Source of the DNA: Vogesella indigofera | GTDB taxonomy: Bacteria > Pseudomonadota > Gammaproteobacteria > Burkholderiales > Chromobacteriaceae | DNA: 64,000 nucleotides | Assembly: GCF_003633895.1 (NCBI RefSeq) | Contig: NZ_RBID01000014.1 | Span: 235,090 to 299,089, forward strand | Direction: 5' to 3' | Shown: in pieces, positions 22,223 through 30,618 of the stretch | Layout: the number at the start of each line of letters is the position of its first letter | Numbering within the stretch: the first letter of the stretch is position 1 | Notes under the pieces: generated by a model | The model's database searches: none | Told to the model about the DNA's origin: nothing | What the model saw: only the letters and a program-made list of their open reading frames with translations | Program-made: the position numbers and the translations under genes

Positions 22223-22576
22223 ATGAGTCACAACTATCAGGAGCTGACCGCCGCGCTGTCGGCCAAGCTGGCCGAATTCCGCAAGGAAATGCCGGACACC
22301 ATGCGTGGCTTCGGCCAGATGAGCAAAAGCGCGCACAGCGATGGCGCGCTGGACAACAAGACCAAGGAGCTGATCGCGCTGGCCATCGGCATCGCCGGCC
22401 GTTGCCAGGGCTGCCTCGCCTTTCACGGCAAGGCGCTGGTGGAGCTGGGCTGCACGCGCGCGGAATTCATGGAGATGCTGCAGGTGGCGGTGTACATGGG
22501 CGGCGGGCCGTCGCTGATGACGGCGGCGGAGGCGCTGCTGGCCTACGAGAGCTTCGGCGGCGAACGCGCTGCCTAG
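22223..22576 (+). CDS. Carboxymuconolactone decarboxylase/AhpD-family protein
   Basis: The 117-residue product is a single CMD-domain protein. The redox-type motif C61-Q-G-C64 with H68 (GRCQGCLAFHGKAL) marks the AhpD-like branch, which has thiol-disulfide or alkylhydroperoxidase activity, rather than the decarboxylase. MGGGPSLMTAAEALLAY is the family's C-terminal helix. It stands alone with its own AT-rich promoter; physiological role unknown. Confidence 0.88.
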   Translation: MSHNYQELTAALSAKLAEFRKEMPDTMRGFGQMSKSAHSDGALDNKTKELIALAIGIAGRCQGCLAFHGKALVELGCTRAEFMEMLQVAVYMGGGPSLMTAAEALLAYESFGGERAA

Positions 22577-22599
22577 GGAAAAGGGCTGGCAGGCTGGCT

Positions 22600-22612
22600 T
22601 GCGGCCAAGCTT
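22600..22612 (+). repeat. Uptake-like repeat, AAGC variant
   Basis: TGCGGCCAAGCTT, one mismatch from the main 13-mer, between the convergent CMD-like and GlpM-like genes. Confidence 0.5.
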
Positions 22613-22619
22613 GCGGACT

Positions 22620-22958
22620 TCAGCTCATCAGCCGAGTGCCCCACAGCAGCAGGGCGGCGGCCAGCAGCCAGGCGAGCGTGGCCAGCAGCAGCGTCGGCAC
22701 CAGCGTGGTGCGGGTGCTGAGCCAGTACACCGCCAGCAGATACAGCGCGTAGGGCAGCAGCGACCACAGCCCGAACAGCGCGGTGCTGCGCAAGGCCAGC
22801 GCGTCGCGTTCACTGCCGACAATGTAGTGCGCGATCAGCGCGAAGGTGGGAAACAGCGGCACTAGGCCGGCAATGTGAAAGGCGCGCGACTGCGACAGCA
22901 GCGCGATCAGCAGGACCGCCAATGCGCCGAGGCTGCACTTGGCGAACAGCGCCAGCAT
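22620..22958 (-). CDS. glpM: GlpM-family membrane protein
   Basis: The 112-residue protein has four predicted membrane helices. The segment AFHIAGLVPLFPTFALIAHYIVG is highly typical of the GlpM family, first described in Pseudomonas as affecting alginate production. The molecular function is not known. It overlaps the upstream Mth938-domain gene at an ATGA junction, so the two are translationally coupled. Confidence 0.85.
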   Translation of the reverse strand: MLALFAKCSLGALAVLLIALLSQSRAFHIAGLVPLFPTFALIAHYIVGSERDALALRSTALFGLWSLLPYALYLLAVYWLSTRTTLVPTLLLATLAWLLAAALLLWGTRLMS

Positions 22959-23326
22959 CAGTCCTGCAGCAGCGCGGCGACCACGCCGCGGCCTTCGGCC
23001 AGCAGGATGTTATAGGTACGGCACAGCGCGGCGGTGTCCATCACCTCGACGCCGATGCCGGCATTGGTCAGCGCCGCGTACAGCTTCGGGTGCGGAAAAC
23101 GCAGCTTGTTGCCGGTGCCCAGCAGCACCAGTTCCGGCTGCTTGGCCAGCACCGCAGCAAAGTCGGCGTCGCTGAAATCCTCGAAACGGGCCGGGCGCCA
23201 CGGCGTGATGCTGTCGGCGGTGACGATCAGGCTGCCCTCGTGGCGCACCTTGTTGATCTCGACATGGCCGGCGCCGGAGGCGGTGAACAGGTTGGATCCG
23301 GCGGTGTTGGCTTCGTGAAGTTTCAT
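22958..23326 (-). CDS. Mth938-like (DUF498) domain protein
   Basis: The 122-residue product is a single Mth938-like domain: ITPWRPARFEDFSDADFAAVL, then PELVLLGTGNKLRFPHPKL, and ALCRTYNILLAEGRGVVAALL. Proteins of this family occur with secD/F or Nduf assembly homologues (NDUFAF3), but a bacterial function is not settled. The start at 23326 has AGGA at good spacing. It is divergent from the aminotransferase gene and heads a two-gene unit with glpM. Confidence 0.85.
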   Translation of the reverse strand: MKLHEANTAGSNLFTASGAGHVEINKVRHEGSLIVTADSITPWRPARFEDFSDADFAAVLAKQPELVLLGTGNKLRFPHPKLYAALTNAGIGVEVMDTAALCRTYNILLAEGRGVVAALLQD

Positions 23327-23378
23327 GATGTCATCCTGGCGTGAGAAGCTGGTGCAGTGCACCACGTATTGGGATAGG

Positions 23379-23384
23379 ATTATA
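23379..23384 (-). promoter_or_regulatory. -10 box for the Mth938-glpM unit
   Basis: On the - strand TATAAT lies 52 bases before the Mth938-domain start. The -35 region is weak. Confidence 0.45.
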
Positions 23385-23465
23385 CCTTGCCCGCAAGCGG
23401 TGCATGCCCTGCATTGCGCTTGCGACATATCGTGAACCGACCCCCAGCCAGTGGTAACAGTGCCC

Positions 23466-24695
23466 ATGCAGCCTATCCAGAAATCACAAAAACTTGCCAA
23501 CGTCTGCTATGACATTCGCGGCCCGGTGCTTGAGCACGCCAAGCGCATGGAAGAAGAAGGTCATCGCATCATCAAGCTCAATATCGGCAATCCGGCGCCA
23601 TTCGGCTTTTTCGCCCCGGACGAGATCATCGAAGACGTGATCGCCAATTTGCAGAATGCGTCCGGCTATTGTGATTCCAAGGGCCTGTTCGCCGCGCGCA
23701 AGGCGATCATGCACTATGCGCAGCAAAAGCATATTCCCAACGTCGGCATGGAAGACATCTACATCGGCAACGGCGTGTCCGAGCTGATCGTGATGGCGAT
23801 GCAGGCCTTGCTCGACAACGGCGACGAGGTACTGGTGCCGGCGCCGGACTATCCGCTGTGGACCGCTGCGGTGAGCCTCGCCGGCGGCCACCCGGTGCAC
23901 TACCTGTGCGACGAGGCCGAGGGCTGGCTGCCGTCGATCGCCGACATCCGCGCCAAGATCACGCCGCGCACCAAGGCGCTGGTGGTGATCAACCCCAACA
24001 ACCCGACCGGCGCGCTGTACCCGGATCACATCCTGCAGCAACTGGTCGAGGTCGCCCGCGAGTTCGGCCTCATCCTCTACGCCGACGAAATCTACGACAA
24101 GGTGCTGTACGACGGCGTCACCCACACTTCCATTGCCTCGCTGGCGCCGGACCTGCTGGTGTGCACCTTCAACGGCCTGTCCAAGAACTACCGCGCCTGT
24201 GGCTACCGTGCCGGCTGGATGATCCTCGCCGGCGAAAAGCGCCACGCCAAGGACTATATCGAGGGCCTCAACATGCTGGCCTCAATGCGGCTGTGCGCCA
24301 ACGTGCCGGCGCAGTACGCGATCCAGACCGCGCTGGGCGGTTACCAGAGCATCGACGATCTGGTGGCGCCGGGCGGGCGCTTGGCGCGGCAGCGCGATCT
24401 GGCCTGGGAGTTGCTGACCGCGATTCCCGGCGTGAGCTGCGTCAAGCCGCAGGGTGCGCTGTACCTGTTCCCGCGCCTGGACCCGGCGGTGTATCCGATC
24501 GAGGACGACCAGCAGTTCATCCTGGAACTGCTGCAGCAGGAGCGGGTGTTGCTGGTGCAGGGCAGCGGCTTCAACTGGGTTGCCCCCGATCACTTCCGCG
24601 TGGTATTCCTGCCTAATAGCGACGACCTGACCGAGGCCATTGGCCGTATCGCGCGTTTTCTGGAAAACTACCGCAAACAACACGGTACCGCCTGA
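23466..24695 (+). CDS. alaA: Glutamate-pyruvate aminotransferase, AlaA type
   Basis: A PLP-dependent class I aminotransferase that makes alanine from pyruvate and glutamate. The 409-residue product opens MQPIQKSQKLANVCYDIRGP and has LNIGNPAPFGF, NPNNPTGALY and YADEIYDKVLYDG. The PLP lysine is in FNGLSKNYRACGYRAGW, and the substrate Arg in FRVVFLP. This text fits AlaA (YfbQ) closely. The ATG at 23466 is preferred over a GTG at 23451. A terminator follows, so hom is a separate unit. Confidence 0.93.
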   Translation: MQPIQKSQKLANVCYDIRGPVLEHAKRMEEEGHRIIKLNIGNPAPFGFFAPDEIIEDVIANLQNASGYCDSKGLFAARKAIMHYAQQKHIPNVGMEDIYIGNGVSELIVMAMQALLDNGDEVLVPAPDYPLWTAAVSLAGGHPVHYLCDEAEGWLPSIADIRAKITPRTKALVVINPNNPTGALYPDHILQQLVEVAREFGLILYADEIYDKVLYDGVTHTSIASLAPDLLVCTFNGLSKNYRACGYRAGWMILAGEKRHAKDYIEGLNMLASMRLCANVPAQYAIQTALGGYQSIDDLVAPGGRLARQRDLAWELLTAIPGVSCVKPQGALYLFPRLDPAVYPIEDDQQFILELLQQERVLLVQGSGFNWVAPDHFRVVFLPNSDDLTEAIGRIARFLENYRKQHGTA

Positions 24696-24704
24696 TCGTG
24701 ATGC

Positions 24705-24732
24705 AAAGGGGAGCCGCGGGCTCCCCTTTTTT
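24705..24732 (+). terminator. Intrinsic terminator after alaA
   Basis: An 11-bp stem, AAAGGGGAGCC with its complement, a GCG loop and a T-run. Confidence 0.93.
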
Positions 24733-24763
24733 GCACGCGGCAGGACGCCGAGTACGGCCCGCC

Positions 24764-24776
24764 ACGGTTGGCCGCA
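24764..24776 (-). repeat. Uptake-like repeat, ACGG variant
   Basis: ACGGTTGGCCGCA, one mismatch from the main 13-mer, in the hom 5' region. Confidence 0.55.
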
Positions 24777-24824
24777 CTGGACGCCTTGCGCCAGGGACAA
24801 ATCAATAACACTTTGGAGTTCAGC

Positions 24825-26135
24825 ATGAAACCGATCAACATTGGTCTGATGGGAGTGGGGACAGTCGGTGGCGGTACCGCCACCGTATTGAAGCGCAACG
24901 CGGAAGAGATCAGCCGCCGGGCCGGACGCGAGATCCGCCTGTTCATGGCTGCCAACCGCGATCTGGCGCGCGCGCGCGAAGTCGTCGGCGACGGCGTGCC
25001 GCTGGTCGATGACGCCTTCCAGGTGGTCAACCATCCGGAAGTCGACATCGTGGTCGAGCTGATCGGCGGCGACACCATCGCCAAGGAGCTGGTGCTCAAG
25101 GCCATCGACAACGGCAAGCACGTGGTCACCGCCAACAAGAAACTGCTGGCGATGCACGGCAACGAGATCTTTGCCCGCGCCCAGGAAAAGGGCGTGATGG
25201 TGGCGTTCGAGGCCGCGGTGGCCGGCGGCATCCCGATCATCAAGGCGCTGCGTGAAGGCCTGTCCGCCAACCGCATCGAGTGGCTGGCCGGCATCATCAA
25301 CGGCACTTCCAACTTCATCCTGTCGGAAATGCGCGAAAAAGGCGCCGATTTCGGCGACGTGCTGAAAGAGGCGCAGGCGCTGGGCTATGCCGAAGCCGAT
25401 CCGACCTTCGACGTGGAAGGCCACGACGCCGGTCACAAGCTGACCATCATGGCGGCGATCGCGTTCGGCATCCCGATGAACTTCGACAACTGTTATCTGG
25501 AAGGCATCAGCCAGCTGGAAGGCAAGGACATCCAGTACGCGGAAGAACTGGGTTACCGTGTCAAGCTGCTGGGCCTGACCCGCCGCACCGCCGCCGGTGT
25601 CGAGCTGCGCGTGCACCCCACGCTGATCCCGGAAGACCAGCTGATCGCCAACGTCAACGGCGTGATGAACGCGGTGCTGGTGCGTGGCGATGCCATCGGC
25701 CAGGCGCTGTTCAACGGCCCGGGCGCCGGTGCGCTGCCGACCGCGTCGGCGGTGGTGGCCGACATCGTCGATGTCGCGCGCCTGTTGACCTCCGATCCGG
25801 AACACCGCGTGCCGCATCTCGCGTTCCAGCCGGACCAGCTGCAGAACCTGCCTATCCTGCCGATGGGCGAAGTGGTCAGCAGCTACTACCTGCGCATCCA
25901 GGCCGCCGACCGCGCCGGGGTGATGGCCGACATCACCCGCCTGCTGGCGGAGAACAACATCTCGATCGAAGCGCTGATCCAGAAGGGCTCCGCCACCGAC
26001 GGTTCCGCCGAGATCGTGATCCTGACCCACCGTGTGGTGGAGAAGTCCGCCAACAAGGCGATCGCCGCCATCGAGGCGTTGGACAGCGTTGCCGGCAAGG
26101 TGGTGCGCCTGCGCATGGAAGAACTGAATGGCTAA
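24825..26135 (+). CDS. hom: Homoserine dehydrogenase
   Basis: It reduces aspartate semialdehyde to homoserine on the way to threonine and methionine. The 436-residue product has the Rossmann motif GLMGVGTVGGGT, the catalytic-domain blocks AAVAGGIPIIKALREGLSAN and IINGTSNFILSEM, and EADPTFDVEGHDAGHKL. A C-terminal ACT domain (residues about 350-430, SSYYLRIQAADRAGVMADITRLL) suggests feedback control by threonine. TTGGAG precedes the ATG at 24825. thrC follows two genes later. Confidence 0.97.
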   Translation: MKPINIGLMGVGTVGGGTATVLKRNAEEISRRAGREIRLFMAANRDLARAREVVGDGVPLVDDAFQVVNHPEVDIVVELIGGDTIAKELVLKAIDNGKHVVTANKKLLAMHGNEIFARAQEKGVMVAFEAAVAGGIPIIKALREGLSANRIEWLAGIINGTSNFILSEMREKGADFGDVLKEAQALGYAEADPTFDVEGHDAGHKLTIMAAIAFGIPMNFDNCYLEGISQLEGKDIQYAEELGYRVKLLGLTRRTAAGVELRVHPTLIPEDQLIANVNGVMNAVLVRGDAIGQALFNGPGAGALPTASAVVADIVDVARLLTSDPEHRVPHLAFQPDQLQNLPILPMGEVVSSYYLRIQAADRAGVMADITRLLAENNISIEALIQKGSATDGSAEIVILTHRVVEKSANKAIAAIEALDSVAGKVVRLRMEELNG

Positions 26136-26472
26136 GGGTGGCTGGCTGCTGTTGCTGCTGCCGGCGCTGGCTTGCGCCGGCAACGGTGCCAGTGGCAGTG
26201 CTGGCGCGATCCCGCGCCAGCCGGTGATACAGCTGCTGACCTCCGCCTGCCTGGCCAAGGCCGGGCAGGAGCCGCTGCTGAAAAGCCTGCTCAGCAGCCC
26301 GGCGGCGGCCAGCGCCTACTGCAGCTGCGCCGGCGAACGCATCGTCAGCGGCCTCAGCGACGACGAATTGCTGGATGCAGTCAGCAAGGGCAAGGGCGTG
26401 GCGCAGGATCCGGCCTGGAAACGGCGCCTGCTCAATGTCGGACTGCAATGTCTGGATCAACTGGTTAAATAA
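26128..26472 (+). CDS. Small secreted cysteine-containing protein between hom and thrC
   Basis: I do not recognise a family. The 114-residue product overlaps the end of hom by eight bases and starts with a signal peptide (MAKGGWLLLLLPALACAG). The mature part holds four cysteines in the SACLAK, AYCSCAGE and LQCLDQ segments, plausible for one or two disulfides in the periplasm. It ends five bases before thrC, so it is made from the same transcript. An alternative is a lipoprotein, with cleavage before the Cys in LACAG; the LPALAC stretch fits a lipobox loosely. Confidence 0.7.
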   Translation: MAKGGWLLLLLPALACAGNGASGSAGAIPRQPVIQLLTSACLAKAGQEPLLKSLLSSPAAASAYCSCAGERIVSGLSDDELLDAVSKGKGVAQDPAWKRRLLNVGLQCLDQLVK

Positions 26473-26477
26473 ACAAC

Positions 26478-27884
26478 ATGCGATACATCAGCACCCGTGG
26501 CGGCATGGCGCCGCTTGAATTCTCCGACACCATCCTGATGGGGCTGGCCCCGGACGGCGGCCTGGCATTGCCGGAAAGCTACCCGCAGATCAGCCGCGCG
26601 CAGCTGGACGCCTGGCGTGGCCTGTCCTACGCCGACCTCGCCTTCGAGATCATTAGCCTGTTCGCCACCGACATTCCGGCGGCCGACCTCAAGGACATCC
26701 TCGACCGCACCTACACCGCCGAGGTGTACGGTAGCGCGGCGATCACCCCGGTGAAGCGCCTCTCCGACGGTCTGGTGATACTGGAGCTGTCCAACGGCCC
26801 GACGCTGGCGTTCAAGGACATGGCGATGCAGTTCCTCGGCAACCTGTTCGAGTACGTGCTGGCGAAAAAGGGCGAGCAGCTCAACATCCTCGGCGCCACT
26901 TCCGGCGATACCGGCTCCGCCGCCGAGTACGCGATGCGCGGCAAGCAGAACATCAACGTGTTCATGCTCAGCCCGGACGGCCTGATGAGCCCGTTCCAGC
27001 GCGCACAGATGTACAGCCTGCAGGATGCCAACATCCACAACATTGCCATCCGTGGCATGTTCGACGATTGCCAGGACATCGTGAAGGCGGTGCAGAACGA
27101 TCATGCCTTCAAGGCCAAGTACAAGGTCGGTACCGTCAACTCCATCAACTGGGCGCGCATCGTGGCGCAGGTGGTGTACTACTTCAAGGGCTACTTCAAC
27201 GCCACCGGCAGCAACGACGAACAGGTCAGCTTCTGCGTGCCGTCCGGCAACTTCGGCAACGTCTGCGCCGGTCACATCGCGCGACAGATGGGGCTGCCGG
27301 TACAGCGCCTGATCGTGGCCACCAACGAAAACGACGTGCTGGACGAGTTCTTCAAGAGCGGCAAGTACGCGCCGCGCGGCACCGCCAACACCTGGGTCAC
27401 CTCCAGCCCGTCGATGGACATCTCCAAGGCGTCCAACTTCGAGCGTTTCATCTTCGATCTGGTCGGCCGTGACGGCGCGCAGGTCAAGGCGCTGTGGGCG
27501 CAGGTGGACAGCGGCAACGGTTTCGACCTTGCGGCCAACCTTGGCGCGGTACGCGAGCAGTTCGGCTTCGTGTCCGGCAAGAGTACGCACGCCGACCGGC
27601 TGGCCACCATCCGCGCCGTGGATGCCGAGGATGGCGTGGTGGTGGATACCCACACCGCCGACGGCATCAAGGTTGCACGTGAAGTGCGCCTGCCGGGCGA
27701 AACCGTCGTCTGCCTGGAAACGGCGCTGCCGGCCAAGTTCGCCGACACCATTCGCGAGGCGCTGGGGCGCGACGCGCCGCGTCCGGACGGCTTCGACGGC
27801 CTGGAAGACCTGCCGCAACGGGTGACGGTATTCGATGCCGACGCCGCGGCGGTGAAGACCTATATCGAGCAGAAGCTGGCCTGA
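26478..27884 (+). CDS. thrC: Threonine synthase
   Basis: ThrC converts O-phosphohomoserine to threonine with PLP. The 468-residue product starts MRYISTRGGMAPLEFSD, has the PLP lysine in NGPTLAFKDMAMQFLG, the phosphate-binding GATSGDTGSAAEYAM and VPSGNFGNVCAGHIARQMGLP. Its length and text fit the long bacterial/fungal type. Expression with hom is likely. An uptake-like 13-mer and a downstream terminator are present. Confidence 0.97.
   Translation: MRYISTRGGMAPLEFSDTILMGLAPDGGLALPESYPQISRAQLDAWRGLSYADLAFEIISLFATDIPAADLKDILDRTYTAEVYGSAAITPVKRLSDGLVILELSNGPTLAFKDMAMQFLGNLFEYVLAKKGEQLNILGATSGDTGSAAEYAMRGKQNINVFMLSPDGLMSPFQRAQMYSLQDANIHNIAIRGMFDDCQDIVKAVQNDHAFKAKYKVGTVNSINWARIVAQVVYYFKGYFNATGSNDEQVSFCVPSGNFGNVCAGHIARQMGLPVQRLIVATNENDVLDEFFKSGKYAPRGTANTWVTSSPSMDISKASNFERFIFDLVGRDGAQVKALWAQVDSGNGFDLAANLGAVREQFGFVSGKSTHADRLATIRAVDAEDGVVVDTHTADGIKVAREVRLPGETVVCLETALPAKFADTIREALGRDAPRPDGFDGLEDLPQRVTVFDADAAAVKTYIEQKLA
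27530..27542 (+). repeat. Uptake-sequence-like 13-mer, copy 10 (in thrC)
   Basis: Exact TGCGGCCAACCTT, read as Ala-Ala-Asn-Leu. Confidence 0.85.
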
Positions 27885-27908
27885 GCCAGTCCGCCCCTGC
27901 CACATCCC

Positions 27909-27936
27909 AGCCCCTGCCCAATGGCAGGGGCTTTTT
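27909..27936 (+). terminator. Intrinsic terminator after thrC
   Basis: A 10-bp stem (AGCCCCTGCC and complement), CAAT loop and a T-run. Confidence 0.93.
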
Positions 27937-27977
27937 GTTGTCCGCTGCCCGGCAGCCGCGCAGGTCGGCAACCGTTT

Positions 27978-28005
27978 TTGCAAGGCAGGATGACGCGGGT
28001 ACAAT
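27978..28005 (+). promoter_or_regulatory. Candidate flgA sigma-70-type promoter
   Basis: TTGCAA at 27978-27983 and TACAAT at 28000-28005 with a 16-bp spacer. The expected start of transcription is about 28012, which is the flgA ATG itself, so the message may be leaderless or nearly so. Confidence 0.5.
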
Positions 28006-28011
28006 GGGCGG

Positions 28012-28692
28012 ATGATGCGAAATCCATTGTTGTACGGCCTGCTGCTGCTCAGCCTGTTTGCCAGCGCCGCCGGGGTGCAGGATCTGCGCCAGCTGGAGCA
28101 GGTGGCAACGGCGTTTGCCGAGGCCGAGGCCGGTAGTGACGGCTTCCGCTACCAGGCCGGCAAGGCCGATCCGCGTTTGCGGCTGCCCGCTTGTGCGCAG
28201 CCGCCGACGGCTGGTTGGCCCGGCGGCCAGAAGCCGCCGTTCACGGCGCTGGAGCTGGCCTGTGCCGGGCAGGGCTGGCGCATCCTGCTACCGGTGACCG
28301 CCAGCCAGCTCAGCGTCGGCTACGTCACCACCCGGCAGTTGCGCGCCGGCGAGGTGCTGCAGCTAGGCGACATCAAGCTGATGCCGGTCAGCAATCGCGC
28401 ACTGGCGCTGCAGGCGGTGCGCGATCCGGCGCTGATCGTGGGCAAGGCGCTGCGCAGCACCCTGCCGGCCGGCAGCCTGCTGCGCGAAAGCCAGCTACGC
28501 CTGCCGCTGGTGATCAAGACCAATCAGCCGGTGCGGGTGCTGGTACAGGGCAACGGCTTTGCCATCGGCAGCGACGCGGTGGCGCTGGGCAATGCCGCCG
28601 TCGGTGAACGGCTGAATGTGCGGGTACCGTCCGGCAAGGTGATCTCGGGCGTGGTGCAGGAAGATCTGAGCGTGCTGATCGCGGCACCCTGA
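28012..28692 (+). CDS. flgA: Flagellar P-ring assembly protein FlgA
   Basis: FlgA is a periplasmic chaperone for P-ring assembly in the flagellar basal body. The 226-residue product has a signal peptide (NPLLYGLLLLSLFASAA), a variable N-terminal half with two cysteines, and the conserved SAF-type C-terminal domain: GYVTTRQLRAGEVLQLGDI, then RALRSTLPAGSLLRESQL-like text, RVLVQGNGFAIGSDAVALGNAAVGERLNVR. The start is one of two tandem ATGs. It heads the flgA-flgM-flgN group, as in many beta- and gammaproteobacteria. Confidence 0.94.
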   Translation: MMRNPLLYGLLLLSLFASAAGVQDLRQLEQVATAFAEAEAGSDGFRYQAGKADPRLRLPACAQPPTAGWPGGQKPPFTALELACAGQGWRILLPVTASQLSVGYVTTRQLRAGEVLQLGDIKLMPVSNRALALQAVRDPALIVGKALRSTLPAGSLLRESQLRLPLVIKTNQPVRVLVQGNGFAIGSDAVALGNAAVGERLNVRVPSGKVISGVVQEDLSVLIAAP

Positions 28693-28700
28693 AAAAATAG

Positions 28701-28727
28701 TCAAGTTTTTGCATTTTCAGGCGATAA
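28701..28727 (+). promoter_or_regulatory. FliA (sigma-28) promoter for flgM
   Basis: TCAAGTTT, then 11 bp, then GGCGATAA. This differs by one base in each half from the sigma-28 consensus TAAAGTTT-N11-GCCGATAA. It lies 40 bases before the flgM ATG. It would place flgM and flgN among late flagellar genes while flgA has its own upstream promoter. Confidence 0.85.
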
Positions 28728-28767
28728 TGACTTCAGATTACAAAACTTTTTGTCGGGCGGGTGACAT

Positions 28768-29052
28768 ATGAAAATCGACAATTCGGGCAAGGTAGCGGCG
28801 GCTTATGGCGCGCCGGTACGTGCTGCCAAGAAGGAAGACGTGGCCACCACGGCGTCGGGCGCCACATCGCGTAGCGAAAGCGTCGCCATCAGCTCGCAGG
28901 GACTCGCCAAGGCGGCGCAGGCGGCCGAGGCTTTCGATGCGGACAAGGTTGCCGCCATCAAGGCTGCCATTGCCGCCGGCGAATTCAAGATCAATCCGGA
29001 AGCCATTGCCGACAGCCTGATCGCCAGCACGCGCGAGTTGCTGGCCGGCTGA
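28768..29052 (+). CDS. flgM: Anti-sigma-28 factor FlgM
   Basis: FlgM binds and blocks FliA until it is exported through the completed hook. The 94-residue product has a flexible N-terminal half and the C-terminal sigma-binding helices (FDADKVAAIKAAIAAGEFKINPEAIADSLIASTRELL), which match the family pattern. A GGGCGGGTG site precedes the ATG. It is preceded by a good sigma-28 promoter, which gives negative feedback. Confidence 0.94.
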   Translation: MKIDNSGKVAAAYGAPVRAAKKEDVATTASGATSRSESVAISSQGLAKAAQAAEAFDADKVAAIKAAIAAGEFKINPEAIADSLIASTRELLAG

Positions 29053-29067
29053 TAGCGGAAACGCGTG

Positions 29068-29532
29068 ATGCCAAGCGAACTGTTCCTACAGCAGTGCCAG
29101 CAGGAAACGGCGGCACTGCATGCGCTATTGTCGCTGCTGGAAGAAGAGCAGCGCGCGATCGTGCGTTTTGACGCGCTGAAACTGGACGCCTGCGCCGTCA
29201 GCAAGCAGCAGCAACTGCAGCTGCTGCAGGACAGCAAGGCGCAGCGCCTGGCGCTGCTGGCCGCGCACCAGCTGGACGGCAAGACCGCCTTCCTCTCGTG
29301 GCTGTCCGCCGCCGAGCCGGCGCTGCAGCAAGCCTGGATGGCGCTGGAGCACGAGCTGGCCAAGGTGCAGGCGCTGAACGACAGCAATGCCGTGATGGCG
29401 GCGGAACGGATGACCTTTGCCACCGAGGCGCTGACCGCGCTGCGCGAGGAAGCCAAGGCCATCGACGGTTACGGCCGCGACGGCAACTTCGCCGCCACGC
29501 TGGCCGCGTCGCGCCGTCTGGGTTCTGCCTGA
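29068..29532 (+). CDS. flgN: Flagellar export chaperone FlgN
   Basis: FlgN is the cytosolic chaperone for hook-associated proteins FlgK and FlgL. The 154-residue product is nearly all helical, with heptad-rich stretches (LHALLSLLEEEQRAIVRFDALKL and EHELAKVQALNDSN), the usual FlgN pattern of low sequence identity. Its place directly after flgM supports the call. The ATG at 29068 was taken over the GTG at 29065. Confidence 0.88.
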   Translation: MPSELFLQQCQQETAALHALLSLLEEEQRAIVRFDALKLDACAVSKQQQLQLLQDSKAQRLALLAAHQLDGKTAFLSWLSAAEPALQQAWMALEHELAKVQALNDSNAVMAAERMTFATEALTALREEAKAIDGYGRDGNFAATLAASRRLGSA

Positions 29533-29595
29533 CAGCGATTGTTGTTTTTGTGTTATCTTCCCTCGCGAGTTCATCTCTTGCGTCTGCGTTAATTC

Positions 29596-30510
29596 ATGAC
29601 CCTGATCTCCCTTATCGTTGCACTGGCTCTGGAACAATTGCGCCCCCTGGGTAACCGCAACCGGGTATGGCGCGTGTTTACCCGTTATGCCAACCATCTG
29701 GAACGCACGCTGAATGCCGGCTACAACCGGCACGGCGTACTGGCCTGGGTGGTGGCGGTGCTGCCGGTCGTGGCGGTGGTGATGGCGGTGTACTACGCGC
29801 TGTACCAAGCCAGCCCGCTGTTTGCCCTGCTGTGGAACATCCTGGTGCTGTACCTGACCATGGGCTTCCGCCATTTCTCGGGCTCGTTTTCCGAAATCGC
29901 GCTGGCACTGGGCGAGGGGCGGGATTTTGACGCACGCAAGGAGCTGGCACGCTGGACCAACCAGCCGACCTCCGAGCTGTCGATCGAGGAAGTCTCGCGG
30001 CTGGCCATCGAGCAGGGCGTGCTGGACAGCTACCGCCACGTGTTCGGCACCATGTTCTGGTTCGTGCTGCTGCCCGGTCCGGCCGGTGCCGTGCTGTACC
30101 GTGCCACGCAGATGCTGGCGCAGAAGTGGGGCGCCCGCGACGACGACCTGTTCGGCCGTTTCTCGCGCCGAGCCGGCGAATGGCTGGACTGGATTCCGGT
30201 GCGCCTGACCGCGGCCAGCTTTGCGGTGATGGGCGACTTCGAGGACGCGGTGTATTGCTGGCGCTCGCAGGCCAAGACCTGGGGCAACTACGCGACCGGC
30301 ATTCTGCTGGCCTCGGCGGCTGGCGCACTGGGCGTCAAGCTCGGCGATCCGCTGCGCCAGGACTACACCGTGAAATACCGCCCGGAACTGGGTGTCGGCG
30401 ACGATGCCGACCCCAACTACCTGAAGAGCGCCGTCGGCCTGGTATGGCGTACCGTGCTGCTGTGGCTGTTCGTGGTATTGCTGATCAGCGTGATCTCATT
30501 CTTCGGCTGA
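29596..30510 (+). CDS. CobD/CbiB- or AmpE-like integral membrane protein
   Basis: The 304-residue product begins MTLISLIVALALEQLRPL, with membrane helices near residues 48-72, 74-95, 150-175 and at the C-terminus. LYLTMGFRHFSGSFSEIALALGEGRDFDARKELARW and the helix VFWFVLLPGPAGAVLYR match betaproteobacterial proteins annotated as CobD/CbiB family. CobD makes adenosylcobinamide from cobyrinate, but no cobalamin genes lie nearby, and AmpE (a regulatory protein of beta-lactamase systems) belongs to the same superfamily. The specific role is open. Confidence 0.75.
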   Translation: MTLISLIVALALEQLRPLGNRNRVWRVFTRYANHLERTLNAGYNRHGVLAWVVAVLPVVAVVMAVYYALYQASPLFALLWNILVLYLTMGFRHFSGSFSEIALALGEGRDFDARKELARWTNQPTSELSIEEVSRLAIEQGVLDSYRHVFGTMFWFVLLPGPAGAVLYRATQMLAQKWGARDDDLFGRFSRRAGEWLDWIPVRLTAASFAVMGDFEDAVYCWRSQAKTWGNYATGILLASAAGALGVKLGDPLRQDYTVKYRPELGVGDDADPNYLKSAVGLVWRTVLLWLFVVLLISVISFFG

Positions 30511-30525
30511 ACACAGCCTGTTGCT

Positions 30526-30557
30526 GCGCCGCCAGTGTTGGCGGCGCTTCGCTTTTT
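30526..30557 (+). terminator. Probable intrinsic terminator after the CobD/AmpE-like gene
   Basis: A 9-bp stem GCGCCGCCA/TGGCGGCGC is followed by TTCGC and then TTTTT, so the T-run is displaced by a few bases. Confidence 0.65.
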
Positions 30558-30618
30558 AATTGATTATTGAACAGGGGCCGGGGCGCAGCACAGCGCCAGC
30601 CCTGATGGAGTTCCCGAC

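Noticed and set aside
29596..30510. Naming this gene cobD
   Set aside because: No cobalamin synthesis genes are near and AmpE-like proteins share the superfamily, so only the family was assigned.
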